Below, piece by piece: positions 27,510 through 36,536 of a stretch of DNA of 64,000 nt (its first letter is position 1; every line of letters begins with the position of its first letter). The stretch is from Sphingomonas_Q fennica_A. Lineage in GTDB: Bacteria; Pseudomonadota; Alphaproteobacteria; Sphingomonadales; Sphingomonadaceae. The stretch spans positions 1-64,000 of the forward strand of contig JAQIJD010000009.1 in the NCBI GenBank assembly GCA_036946415.1, written 5' to 3'. The translations under genes and the position numbers were made by a program. The notes beneath the pieces were generated by a model. That model worked only from the letters and a program-made list of their open reading frames with translations, was not told where the DNA came from and did no database searches.

Positions 27510-29512
27510 TCCTTCGCACGATCGAAATCGAGAACTTCGGGCTCTACGCCGGTCGCCAGGTTCTGGACCTGGTGCCGCGCAAGCAGCCCGGGCGCGAGAC
27601 GCCGGTCATCCTGTTCGGCGGCCGCAACGGCGCTGGCAAGACCACCCTGCTCGAAGCGGTGCGCCTAGCGCTCTATGGCCGACGCGCGCTTGGCCACCGC
27701 GTGGGCCAGAGCGAATACGAATCCCATCTCCGCTCGCGCATGCATGCGGGACCTGGCGGCAACGTGGCCGGGTCGGCCTCGGTAGGGCTCGAGTTCGACT
27801 ACGCCGAGGGCGGCGTCGTGCAGCGCTACCGCGTCGTGCGCCGATGGACGGCGAAGGGCGCGAAGGCGGTCGAGACGCTGATCCTGGAGAAGGACGGTAA
27901 GCCGGTCAAGAGCGTCCCCCGCGACGAGTGGCATCACTTCCTGCAGGAGCTGATCCCGCCTGGCGTCTCCCAGCTATTCTTCTTCGACGGCGAGAAGATC
28001 GCCGAGATCGCCAGCGACGAGATCGACGACGGCCTGGCCGACGCGATGCGCGGATTGCTCGGGATCGAGTTAGTGGGCCGGCTGCGAACCGACCTTGGTC
28101 TCTTCATGGCGCGTCGCGGCAAGCGCGAGAACGCCGAGACGGCCGCGCGCCTCGAGGCGATCGTGCGCGAGGAGGCGGAACTCAGCGAGCGCATCGCCGA
28201 CGCGCAGTAGCTCGTGGCCGAACTGACGTCACGTCGCCTGGGCCAAGCGCGATTGGCGGCGAATGCCCGGCAGCGTTTCACCGCCGAGGGTGGTGACGCC
28301 GCGAACCAGCGCGCGTCGCTCGAGGCATCGCAGAGCGAGCTCAAGCAACAGCTCGCAAGACGCGAAGCCGAACTGCGCGAGTTGGCCGGTGGCCTGCTTC
28401 CCTTCGCGATGGCACCGAAGCTCGCCGCCCGTGCGGTCGAGGAGCTGTCACGCGCACGGGGCGGCACTGGGGCCGAGGCGGCCGCGCTGCGCGAGCGGCT
28501 ACTCGCATGGCGCGGCACAGGCCATCCGCCGCGCTCGGCGCAGTGGAAGGATCCGCACTGGCGCGATCTAGAGGCGTTCCTTGCCGCCGATGCGGCGGCG
28601 CCGGTCGACCAATCCGACAATCTGCTCGACGACATGGAGGCCAGCCGGCGCACTGGGCTGCTCGCCCAACTTCGTGAGGTCCGTGAGACCACGGCCGCGA
28701 AAGCGGCGCTTCTCGCTTCGGAGCTGGATCGGCTCGGTGGACGACTGCGGGAAGTCGAAGCGAACCTCGTCCGCGCATCGGGCGCAGCCGCCGGCGTCAT
28801 CCTCGACGAGCTGACGCTCGCCGAACAGCAGGTCGGCGCGATCGAGGCCGAGCAGCGCGCTCGCACCGAGGAGCTGAAGAGCCTGGATTTCCGCCGCTCC
28901 AACCTTCGTCGCGAACGCGAACGCCTGCTGAAGAGCCAGGCGGACGCGGAAGCGTCGGAAGGTCGCGCGGCCCTCGCCGGCCGGATCGGCCAGGCCCTGC
29001 AGCAATACGAGGAACGGCTGCTCGACACGAAGCTGTCGCGCCTCCAGCGCGAGTTCGTGCAGCGCTTCAATTACCTCGCGCGCAAGGAGGGATTCGTCGC
29101 CGACGTGCGGATCGACAGCGCGACCTTCGAGACGATCCTGATCGACCGCGAAGGCCACGAGATCCCCAAGGCGTCGCTCTCCGCCGGCGAGAAGCAGGTC
29201 TACGCAATCGCCATGCTGTGGGCGCTCGCGCGCACCAGCGGCCGGGCGCTGCCGATGATCATCGACACGCCGCTCGCGCGGCTGGATTCGGAACACCGCA
29301 CGGCACTGGTCGAGCGCTACTTCCCTGCAGCCAGTCACCAGGTGATCGTCCTGTCGACCGACACCGAGGTCGACGACGCGCTGCTCGACCGGCTGATGCC
29401 GGCGGTCAGCCACACCTACCGGCTCGACTATGATCCCGACCGGCGCGCGACCATCGCCACGCCCGGCTACTTCGACGACGAGGAGACCGCCAATGCGGTT
29501 CACCAAACTTAA
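27506..29512 (+). CDS. dndD: DndD SMC-like ATPase, interrupted by an in-frame amber codon
   Basis: 668 codons in one frame, with a single TAG at 28208-28210. The N-terminal part (MILRTIEIENFGLYAGRQ, Walker A FGGRNGAGKTTLLE near residue 35, then QLFFFDGEKIAEIAS) ends ELSERIADAQ before the stop. The C-terminal part resumes one codon later with a GTG at 28214 and holds a coiled coil and the ABC signature SLSAGEKQVYAIAMLWALART with Walker B LPMIIDTPLARLD. DndD is thought to open or nick DNA for sulfur insertion. The stop lies in the coiled-coil arm. It could be a mutation, an error, or a tolerated split with re-initiation. Confidence 0.9.
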
Positions 29513-29864
29513 AATCTCGGCCGACGCCACCAGCCGTCTGCGTTCGCTGCGCCAGCGCACGGGCCTGACGCCGAACCTGCTGTGCCGCATGGCGATCATG
29601 CTGTCGCTCGAGGAGGGCGCGGTGGGTCCCGGCACGGTCACGGACGAGGCGGGTCAGGAATTCAACGCCTATACGCTCACCGGCGACTACCACTCGATGA
29701 TTGCCGCGATGCTGCGTCTGGTCGAGGAAGGCGATGCCGGGACCAAGTTGTCCGAGGAGGAGCAGGTAAGCCGTCTGCGCGCCCACATCCACCGCGGCGT
29801 AGCGACGCTGGCGGTGCGCGCGAAGGCGCCCGTCGACGTCGCGCGGTTGGCGCTCGCGGCATGA
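29493..29864 (+). CDS. dndE: DndE, DNA-binding subunit of the phosphorothioation complex
   Basis: 123 residues from ATG 29493, overlapping the end of dndD by 20 bp. The N-terminus MRFTKLKISADATSRLRSLRQRTGLTPNLLCRMAI and the middle EFNAYTLTGDYHSMIAAML are typical of DndE. DndE forms a tetramer that binds nicked double-stranded DNA through lysine-rich faces, and it is essential for sulfur incorporation. Its stop overlaps the dndA start (ATGA). Confidence 0.93.
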   Translation: MRFTKLKISADATSRLRSLRQRTGLTPNLLCRMAIMLSLEEGAVGPGTVTDEAGQEFNAYTLTGDYHSMIAAMLRLVEEGDAGTKLSEEEQVSRLRAHIHRGVATLAVRAKAPVDVARLALAA

Positions 29865-31030
29865 GCGCCGAAGGCGCCGACCCGATCTACCTCGACCACA
29901 ATGCGACGACGCCTACCGACCGGCGCGTGCTGGCGGCGATGATGCCCTACTTCACCGAGGTGTTCGGGAATCCGTCGAGCGTGGAGCACGTGCACGGCAA
30001 TCGCGCACAGGCCGCCGTTACTAAAGCCCGGGCGCAGGTCGCTTCGCACATCGGCGCGCGCGAGAACGAGATCGTCTTCACCGGCAGCTGCACCGAGGCC
30101 AGCAACATAGCCATACTCGGCGCAGCGCGGGCAAGGCCCGACCGCAAGCACCTGATCACCACGGCGATCGAACACCCGGCCGTGGCTGAACCGTTCCAGC
30201 AGCTCGCGCGCGAGGGATACGAGGTCACCGTCCTGGCTGTGGACGAGATGGCGCGTGTCGATCCCGATGCGCTCGCGGCGGCCATGCGCGGCGACACCGG
30301 CTTGGTCTCGGTGATGGCGGCCAACAACGAGGTCGGCACGACCCAGGACATCGGCACGCTGGGCGAGATCGCCGAGCGTCATGGCGCCCTGTTCCACACG
30401 GACCTCGCCCAGCTGCTGGCGCACCGCAAGGTCGATGTGGTCGCGGAGCACATCCATCTTGCCAGCATCTCGGGGCACAAGGCCTACGGCCCGAAGGGCG
30501 TCGGTGCGCTATACGCTCGGTCACGCGCGCCCAGGGCGCGCATCGAGCAGACCGTCTGGGGCGGTGGCCAGGAACGCGGCCTTCGATCGGGCACGCTGGC
30601 TGTGCCGCTGATCGTGGGGATGGGTGAGGCACTGGCCATCGCGGGCCGCGAGGGCCGGCGCGAGGGCGAGCGGCTCAAGGCCATGGGCGCCGATTTCGTC
30701 GACCGCGTCACCCGCGCACTCGACGGCGTCCAATACAATGGCCACGCCGAACACCGCATCCCGGGCAACGTGTCGCTGTCCATCACGGGCGTCGAACCGC
30801 TGGCGCTGATGCATCGCCTCAACCAGGTCGCCAGCTTTTCGGCCTCCAGCGCTTGCTCGACCGACAAGGTCCAGACCAGCCACGTCCTGCTCGCCATGTT
30901 CGGCGACACGCCCCGGGCGCGACAGGCGTTCCGCGTGTCCCCCGGCCGCCTGACCACCGAGACGCAGCTGACCGGTTTCGCTGACGCGCTGGTCGATGCC
31001 GTGCTCGAGCTGCGCCGCTTCGCCGCCTAG
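29861..31030 (+). CDS. dndA: DndA, cysteine desulfurase
   Basis: 389 residues, a class V aminotransferase-fold (IscS/NifS-like) enzyme: IYLDHNATTPTDRRV at the N-terminus, the PLP lysine in ISGHKAYGPKGVGALY near residue 205, and the catalytic cysteine loop SASSACSTDKVQTSHV near residue 330. DndA takes sulfur from cysteine and passes it to DndC. Here it is the last gene of the dnd operon, whereas dndA is often divergent or absent and replaced by a host IscS. An IS5 remnant follows after a few bases. Confidence 0.93.
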   Translation: MSAEGADPIYLDHNATTPTDRRVLAAMMPYFTEVFGNPSSVEHVHGNRAQAAVTKARAQVASHIGARENEIVFTGSCTEASNIAILGAARARPDRKHLITTAIEHPAVAEPFQQLAREGYEVTVLAVDEMARVDPDALAAAMRGDTGLVSVMAANNEVGTTQDIGTLGEIAERHGALFHTDLAQLLAHRKVDVVAEHIHLASISGHKAYGPKGVGALYARSRAPRARIEQTVWGGGQERGLRSGTLAVPLIVGMGEALAIAGREGRREGERLKAMGADFVDRVTRALDGVQYNGHAEHRIPGNVSLSITGVEPLALMHRLNQVASFSASSACSTDKVQTSHVLLAMFGDTPRARQAFRVSPGRLTTETQLTGFADALVDAVLELRRFAA

Positions 31031-31735
31031 GAGGTGTGGACACTTACCTTAGCCATAGGATGGTGGCGGCGAGAGTGACCATGGCGAGGTAATTGCGGGC
31101 GGTTTTCTCGAAGCGGGTGGCGACCCGGCGGAATTGCTTGAGCCTGGAGAAGCAGCATTCGACGAGGTGGCGCTCGCGATAGAGCTGGCGGTCGAAGGGG
31201 TATTTGCTGGCGCGCTGGGGTGTGTTGGGGATGACGGCGGTGGCACCCCGCTGGGCGATAACACTGCGGAAATGCGCGGCGTCATAGGCGCCATCGGCAA
31301 GCACGACCTCGGCGGGCAGACCATCGATCAGGGCGGCCGCTTGCGGCACGTCGCCGCGGTGACCGGCGGTGAGGCGGAAGGCGACGGGGTTGCCAAGGCC
31401 GCGGACGGCCATGTGGATCTTGGTGCTCAGGCCGCCGCGGGACCGGCCAAGGGCCTGATCTTCAGCCCCCTTTTGGCACCGCTCGCGTGCTGGTGGGCGC
31501 GGATGATGGTGCTGTCGACGATCAGATATTCGAAGTCGCTGTCATCGGCCATGGCTGCAAAGATGCGGTGCCAGATGCCCTTGGCGCTCCACCGGCTGAA
31601 CCGGCGGAAGACGCTGTTCCAGGGGCCGAACACGTCCGGCAGATCGCGCCACGGCGAACTTGTCCGAACGATCCAGAGCACCGCTTCCACGAACATCCGG
31701 TTGTCGCGCCCAGAAGACCCGCGCGTCCGTTCAGG
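31031..31735 (-). mobile_element. IS5-family element, 5'-truncated, transposase in two frames
   Basis: The transposase reads from right to left. NRMFVEAVLWIVRTSSPWRDLP to YLIVDSTIIRAHQHASGAKRG lies in one frame. The catalytic C-terminus (MAVRGLGNPVAFRLTAGHRG, VVLADGAYDAAHFR, RHLVECCFSRLKQFRRVATR) lies in another, joined at an A4G5 run near 31475 that fits the programmed frameshift of this IS group. The N-terminal 25-30 residues and the right inverted repeat are missing where the next fragment begins, near 31735. The element separates dndA from a nuclease fragment. Its left end is close to the dndA stop; the exact ends are not resolved. Confidence 0.8.
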
Positions 31736-32521
31736 CTGCTGAAGAACATCAAGGCCGACAGCAGCCGGAGGATCGACCTGTCCAGCTACGACATGGCCGG
31801 CCTGATGTGGAACTGCGAACCATCGATGCTGACTTTTCATCATGGTCACGAGCTGGCGGTGCGGCTCGCGACATACGTCGCGCGTGCGAGACTGCTCATC
31901 GATCCGCAGGCCGGCGCGTATCTCAAGGCCGCCGCCGTCCTCCCCGCGACCAGCGAGGAGATCTTCTTCGACATCGAGGCCGACCCGCTCCGAGACGTCA
32001 CCTATCTGCACGGCTTCGTTCACCGCGCCGGCGCGGACGATACCACCGAACGATTCGTGTCATTCACCGCGGAGAACCCGATCGCAGCCGACGAGCGTGC
32101 CGCCCTCGCGGGCGCCATGGCCCATTTCGCCGCGCACCCGGACGCGACGATCTACTACTACAGCCGATACGAGCGGACGATGTATCGAAAGCTGCAGGCT
32201 CGGTATCCCGAGGTCTGTTCGGCTGAGGAGGTAGAGGCGCTGTTCGTCCCGCCGCGGTCGGTCGACCTCTACTGCGACGTCGTCGCGAAGCTCACCGAGT
32301 GGCCTACCAACAACCACTCGATCAAGACGCTCGCCAAGTTCCTTGGTTTCCGGTGGCGCGACAGCGATCCTAGCGGCGCCGCATCGATCGAGTGGTATGA
32401 CCGGTGGCTGAAGGAGGGCGACCGTGCGGTCCTGCAGAGGATCCTCGACTATAACGAAGACGATTGCCGGGCCACGCGCGTGCTTCTCGACGGCATCAGA
32501 GCACTCCCGCTCCGCGAATAG
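31736..32521 (+). pseudogene. C-terminal fragment of a TM0106-type RecB-like nuclease (RNase_H_2 domain)
   Basis: About 260 residues without a family-like start. The RNase_H_2 (YprB-like) fold is clear: EEIFFDIEADPLRDVTYLHGF with the metal-binding DxE, then ATIYYYSRYERTMYRKL, SVDLYCDVVAK, SIKTLAKFLGFRW and the final ILDYNEDDCRATRVLLDGI with the DEDD-type aspartates. Members of the TM0106 family carry a RecB nuclease domain ahead of this and often lie in defence or recombination islands. That front part has been lost at the IS5 junction. A short internal start (ATG 31794) could still yield the RNase H-like domain alone. Confidence 0.75.
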
Positions 32522-32718
32522 CGGATTTTCGGCGTAAAATGCGCCAATCCGGAGCGAACTTCTTAGCCTCCATTGACATCGGGGCCGCCATCATCGTCTG
32601 ATCCGCTGGCCCCGCCAGCGACGCGGGGACGCGCCGGGGGGAGCATGCTTTCGAAAGTTCGTAAACGGCCTCGGCCCGGCATGTGCGTGTCCCGCCAAGC
32701 GACGGCGCGCACTCGCTG

Positions 32719-33261
32719 ATGGCCAAGGCGCCTGTTAAGTCGACCTGGACGAAGGAAGCCGAATACCGGCGCTTGCACGCCGAGAGCGCCGCGATCAAGG
32801 TGCATCGCGAGGAGGCCGTCCTCTATCCAAAGCTCTGGAAGCGCTACAAGGCGAAGCGCGCCCTGTCCTGGAAGACGCTTCCCTTCAATGAAGCGACGCG
32901 CGCCAAGGTGCCGAAGACCCAGGGTCTCTATGCTTTCGTGGTGAAGCCGGAGGTGGGCGACCTGCCCCCGAGCGGCTGGCTGTTCTACATCGGGGAGGTG
33001 GGAGCGACGGCTTCTCCAAGCCGCACCTTCTGGAAGCGCTACGAGGAGTATCTTGGTGAGCTCAGCAAGGTCACGCGGCCGAAGATGTCGATGCTGCTCG
33101 AGCGCTATAAGGGCTACATCCACTTCTACTATTGCGAGCTGGACCCCAAGACGGTCGACCTGAAGGCCGTTGAGGCCGAGTTGATCACCGCGGCATGGCC
33201 GTATGCGAACATCAAGGACTTCGATGTCCAATACAGACAACTGAGGCGGGCCTTCGCATGA
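32719..33261 (+). CDS. GIY-YIG-type nuclease, first gene of the candidate defence operon
   Basis: 180 residues from ATG 32719. The fold signature reads TQGLYAFVV (GIY position, near residue 69) and WLFYIGEVG (YIG position, near 90). Next come arginines in RTFWKRYEEYL (near 101), and the metal-binding glutamate and late asparagine in LKAVEAELITAAWPYAN (near 153-165). All elements of an active GIY-YIG endonuclease are present. The N-terminal 60 residues are basic (KAPVKSTWTKEAEYRR, YPKLWKRYKAKR). Its stop overlaps the start of the DGQHR gene (ATGA), so the two are translationally coupled. A 197-bp gap precedes it and probably holds the promoter. Confidence 0.72.
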   Translation: MAKAPVKSTWTKEAEYRRLHAESAAIKVHREEAVLYPKLWKRYKAKRALSWKTLPFNEATRAKVPKTQGLYAFVVKPEVGDLPPSGWLFYIGEVGATASPSRTFWKRYEEYLGELSKVTRPKMSMLLERYKGYIHFYYCELDPKTVDLKAVEAELITAAWPYANIKDFDVQYRQLRRAFA

Positions 33262-34535
33262 AAAGACCACCCATCAACCTGCCGGCACTCTTCGCCCAGA
33301 TGGGCGACTGGAAATACTACAGCACGGTGATGCGGCTCGGCGACGCGGCCGAGCGGATCGACTTCGCGAAGGAGATCGCGGAGATCCGGGCGGGCAAGCA
33401 GCTGTCCGACCTCATCCAGCGCGCGCTCACCGGCGCCCGCGCATCCGAAATCGGCAACTACCTGGTCACCAACAAAGACCGCTTCTTCAACTCCCTCGTC
33501 GTGGCGGTCTACGACGGTGAACCCAGCTGGCTCGAATTCAATGTGAACCCGACCCAGTCGAACCCCCTGGATGGCGAGATCCCTGAATGGGCGGCGAACG
33601 CGTTCGGCTTCCTCCACCTAACAGGCGACGAGGTGATGTTCGCGGTCGACGGCCAGCACAGGCTGGCCGGCATGATTAACGCCATCGCCCGAAAGCCCGA
33701 GGTTGCGGACGATCGGATCAGCGTCCTGGTCGTCGCCCACAAATCGACCGACGCGGGTCGCCGACGTTCGCGGAAGCTCTTCACGACGCTCAACCGGTCC
33801 GCGGTCCAGGTCGGCAAGTCGGAGATCATCGCGCTGGACGAGTCAGACGCCGCCGCGATCGTGACGCGGCGCCTCGTCGAGGAACATCCCTTCTTCTCGA
33901 ATGGCCAGGTCCTCGCGCAATACGGCACGGCCAACCTGTCGAAGACAGACAGCGAGCACTTCGTCACCATCATCAAGCTCTACGACCTCGTCGGATACGT
34001 CCTCGGCCACATCGTCAATCGCCTCAAGCGCGAGCAGATCCTGAGACTCAAGTTCGTGCGGCCTACCGAGGCGGAGCTGGAGAAGCACTACGCCGACGTG
34101 TCCGCCTTCTTCGAGACGTTGATCAAGGCGATTCCGGAACTGAAGGAGTATTTCACCGCGCGGGGCGACAAGGCGAAGGCCATCATCAAGCGCGAACGCC
34201 ACGACGAGAAGAACGTGCTCTTCCGATCGGTGGGGCTGGAGATCTTCTCGCGGGTTACGAACTACATCCAGGAGGACGAGGGAGGCTGGAAGGAGGCGAT
34301 CAAGGCGCTGGCGAAGCTGCCCCGGCACTTCACGGACACGCCCTACCGTGAGGTCATCTACGACATCACCGGCGACCGCATCATACCGGGCCGGATCAGG
34401 CTCGTGACCTTCCTGCTCGAACACATGCTCGATTACGAGACACCGCTCGGAAAGGACGAATTGCGGGCGCGATACGCAAAGGCCCTGCAGAAGGAGGTGG
34501 CCGACACTCGATTGCCCAGGCGTGTCGCCCAGTGA
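33258..34535 (+). CDS. DGQHR-domain protein, second DndB-like protein of the island
   Basis: 425 residues. The N-terminus MGDWKYYSTVMRLGDAAERI and the central FAVDGQHRLAGMINAIA (DGQHR near residue 131), followed by FTTLNRSAVQVGKSEIIALDE, place it in the DndB/DGQHR superfamily, which includes DndB and DpdB of DNA-modification islands. It differs clearly from the dndB at 25000: it is longer, with a C-terminal helical region (residues 260-425) containing VGYVLGHIVNRL and HFTDTPYREVIYDITGD. Its stop overlaps the GTG start of the SIR2 gene (GTGA). It may sense or bind modified DNA and control the effector genes beside it. Confidence 0.8.
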   Translation: MKRPPINLPALFAQMGDWKYYSTVMRLGDAAERIDFAKEIAEIRAGKQLSDLIQRALTGARASEIGNYLVTNKDRFFNSLVVAVYDGEPSWLEFNVNPTQSNPLDGEIPEWAANAFGFLHLTGDEVMFAVDGQHRLAGMINAIARKPEVADDRISVLVVAHKSTDAGRRRSRKLFTTLNRSAVQVGKSEIIALDESDAAAIVTRRLVEEHPFFSNGQVLAQYGTANLSKTDSEHFVTIIKLYDLVGYVLGHIVNRLKREQILRLKFVRPTEAELEKHYADVSAFFETLIKAIPELKEYFTARGDKAKAIIKRERHDEKNVLFRSVGLEIFSRVTNYIQEDEGGWKEAIKALAKLPRHFTDTPYREVIYDITGDRIIPGRIRLVTFLLEHMLDYETPLGKDELRARYAKALQKEVADTRLPRRVAQ

Positions 34536-35698
34536 GCGCCGGGCCGGAGCCGATGCAGGCGGCGGAGCACCTCTTCGTCGTCGGTGCGGGTTTCTCCGCC
34601 AATGCCGGGCTCCCGCTCGCGACCAACTTCACCGAGGCACTCCTCAACCCGAAGACGAAGCTCAAGCCTGGCTACACGAACGATACCTTGAATAAGGTCA
34701 TCCGCCTGTTCATCAACGACGCCTTCGGAGGCGGGGCGCCCGTGGCCGAGGCCGACTGGCCCGAACTCGAGGACGTCTTCACAACAATCGACCTCGCCGC
34801 CAACAGCGGCCATCACCTCGGCTCGAAGTATCCGGCCTCGACACTGCGCACCATCCGCCGATCGCTCATCGTGCGCTTCATGAGAATGCTGCGCATCGCC
34901 CTTGCCGACGGCGCCAAGAAGCCGTCGTCCGATTGGAGCAACCTACAGTCGCTGCTCGACAGGGTCGACCTTCCCACCAGCGCCTTCCTCAGCCTCAACT
35001 GGGACACCGTCATCGAGGCCGGTCTGGGACGGAAGCAGGGCGTTACATCCTTCAACTACGCCTGCGGTGCGGCGCCCGCGGAGTTTGACAGGGCCGGCGC
35101 CATGCAGCGGCGCGTGATCAGGTCGGCCAAGGACGACGCCCGCATCCTCAAGCCCCACGGCTCCATCAATTGGATGTATTGCGACTGCTGCAGCCGGATG
35201 TTCTGGTTCGACCCCGATGAAATAGACCGGGTGGCATCCCGTCTCTTCAAGTCCAGCGACATCGCGACGGTGGAAGAATTTACCACCGTGGCGATCAGGT
35301 CTCCGATCGTCTCCGCCAAGTGCCCAGAATGCCGTGCCGAGGCGCTCGGCACCCGCTTCGCCACCTTCAGCTACCGTAAGGCGCTGGACTTCCCCATGCA
35401 CCTCGCCACTTGGCGGGAGGCGGAGCATCAGCTCCGATCGGCGAAGGAATGGATTTTCATCGGCTATTCGCTCCCGCCTGCCGACTTCGAGTTCAAATTC
35501 CTGTTGAAGCGGGTGCAGCTCTCGCGACCGGATGCGCCCCGCATCACGCTCGTAACGAAGGGCGGTCCCACCGCGCCGGCCATCGCCGCTTACCGCAAGT
35601 TCTTCGGCGCCAACGCCATCACCTCGACGAGAACCTTCGACGATGGCCTGGACGCTCGATGCATGACGCACCCGAAGAAGATGGGAGCGCTCAGATAG
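34532..35698 (+). CDS. SIR2-like domain protein with zinc ribbon, predicted NADase effector
   Basis: 388 residues from a GTG overlapping the preceding stop. Rossmann motif LFVVGAGFSANAGLPLA at the start, FLSLNWDTVIEAGLG near 150, the catalytic-histidine motif ILKPHGSINWMY near 208, a four-cysteine zinc site (CDCC and, 55 residues later, CPEC) and the closing NAD-site motif FIGYSLPPADFEF near 310. SIR2 proteins of defence systems deplete NAD in infected cells. The presence of G-x-G, N-x-D and H supports activity. Its position behind a DGQHR protein suggests that it is the toxic effector. Confidence 0.82.
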   Translation: MSAGPEPMQAAEHLFVVGAGFSANAGLPLATNFTEALLNPKTKLKPGYTNDTLNKVIRLFINDAFGGGAPVAEADWPELEDVFTTIDLAANSGHHLGSKYPASTLRTIRRSLIVRFMRMLRIALADGAKKPSSDWSNLQSLLDRVDLPTSAFLSLNWDTVIEAGLGRKQGVTSFNYACGAAPAEFDRAGAMQRRVIRSAKDDARILKPHGSINWMYCDCCSRMFWFDPDEIDRVASRLFKSSDIATVEEFTTVAIRSPIVSAKCPECRAEALGTRFATFSYRKALDFPMHLATWREAEHQLRSAKEWIFIGYSLPPADFEFKFLLKRVQLSRPDAPRITLVTKGGPTAPAIAAYRKFFGANAITSTRTFDDGLDARCMTHPKKMGALR

Positions 35699-35747
35699 CC
35701 GGCGTCGCGTGATCCACTGACGCCTCAGCAGCAAGGGGGGAAGGCAG

Positions 35748-36536
35748 ATGATTGATCGTCGGAAACTGATCGGTGGATGCATGGTCTTGGCCGGTGGCCT
35801 CGTTTCGGGATGCGTGGGGACGCGAGACGCGTTCCGAACCGGCGCACCCTCGGTGCCGTTCGAAGCGCTCATACGGCAGATCAAATATGATGTCGGCACC
35901 TACCTATGGCAGCACAGAGGGGAAAAGGAGGCGCTGAACCGTCCCGGTCCGAACGCGACACCAGACGAGAAGAAGAACTTCGAGCTTCAGCTGACAGGCG
36001 GCCAGTATCGCGCAGCGAAGGACGGCGAGGCCTGCATCGGCCAGGTCTCGATCACGGTCACCAAGGTCAAACTCGCCGTATCGACCAGCGTGGAGCAGAA
36101 GGATGGCGGCAGCGCGTCCGTCGAAGTTCCCCTTGGCATCGTCACCCTCTCGCCCGGCATCTCGGGGTCGAAGACGATCAACCAGAGCCTGACAACCACG
36201 CTCGAGATATTCCCGACCGCATATGACGAGTTCGAGACCGTGGACAGCGAACCACGGCCGGCGCCCGAGTTCGATGGCCATCCGATCACGGACACCCTGA
36301 ACGCCCTGCGTCGCGATCTCGAAAAGACGGCGGATACCAAGCCCTGCTTCAATTTCGGGGTCGAGCAGGACCAGAGGACCAATTCCGTGAAGCTGGGCTT
36401 CACCGTGACCCGCGCGTCGGGCGGCTCCGGAAAGCTCAAGATCCTTTTCTTCACCTTGGGCGCGGAGTCCTCGACGACACGGACCGTGGCCAACACCATC
36501 GAGCTGTTCTTCGTGAGCCGGGGCGAATTCGGCTGA
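35748..36536 (+). CDS. Putative lipoprotein of the defence operon, Trypco2-like C-terminus
   Basis: 262 residues. The N-terminus MIDRRKLIGGCMVLAGGLVSGC combines a twin-arginine-like start with a lipobox VSGC, so export and lipidation are plausible. The body has no family I can name with certainty. It contains two similar beta-rich segments, CIGQVSITVTKVKLAVSTS and NSVKLGFTVTRASGGSGKL followed by LKILFFTLGAESS, the second reminiscent of the trypsin-co-occurring domain 2. It lies 49 bp after the SIR2 gene and its stop overlaps the next start by one base, so it belongs to the same operon. An envelope-located member would be unusual in a defence operon. Confidence 0.6.
   Translation: MIDRRKLIGGCMVLAGGLVSGCVGTRDAFRTGAPSVPFEALIRQIKYDVGTYLWQHRGEKEALNRPGPNATPDEKKNFELQLTGGQYRAAKDGEACIGQVSITVTKVKLAVSTSVEQKDGGSASVEVPLGIVTLSPGISGSKTINQSLTTTLEIFPTAYDEFETVDSEPRPAPEFDGHPITDTLNALRRDLEKTADTKPCFNFGVEQDQRTNSVKLGFTVTRASGGSGKLKILFFTLGAESSTTRTVANTIELFFVSRGEFG

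Noticed and set aside
31487..32521. A single 344-residue nuclease gene on the plus strand
   Set aside because: The first 80 or so residues are antisense to the IS5 transposase; only the part after about 31736 resembles the nuclease family.
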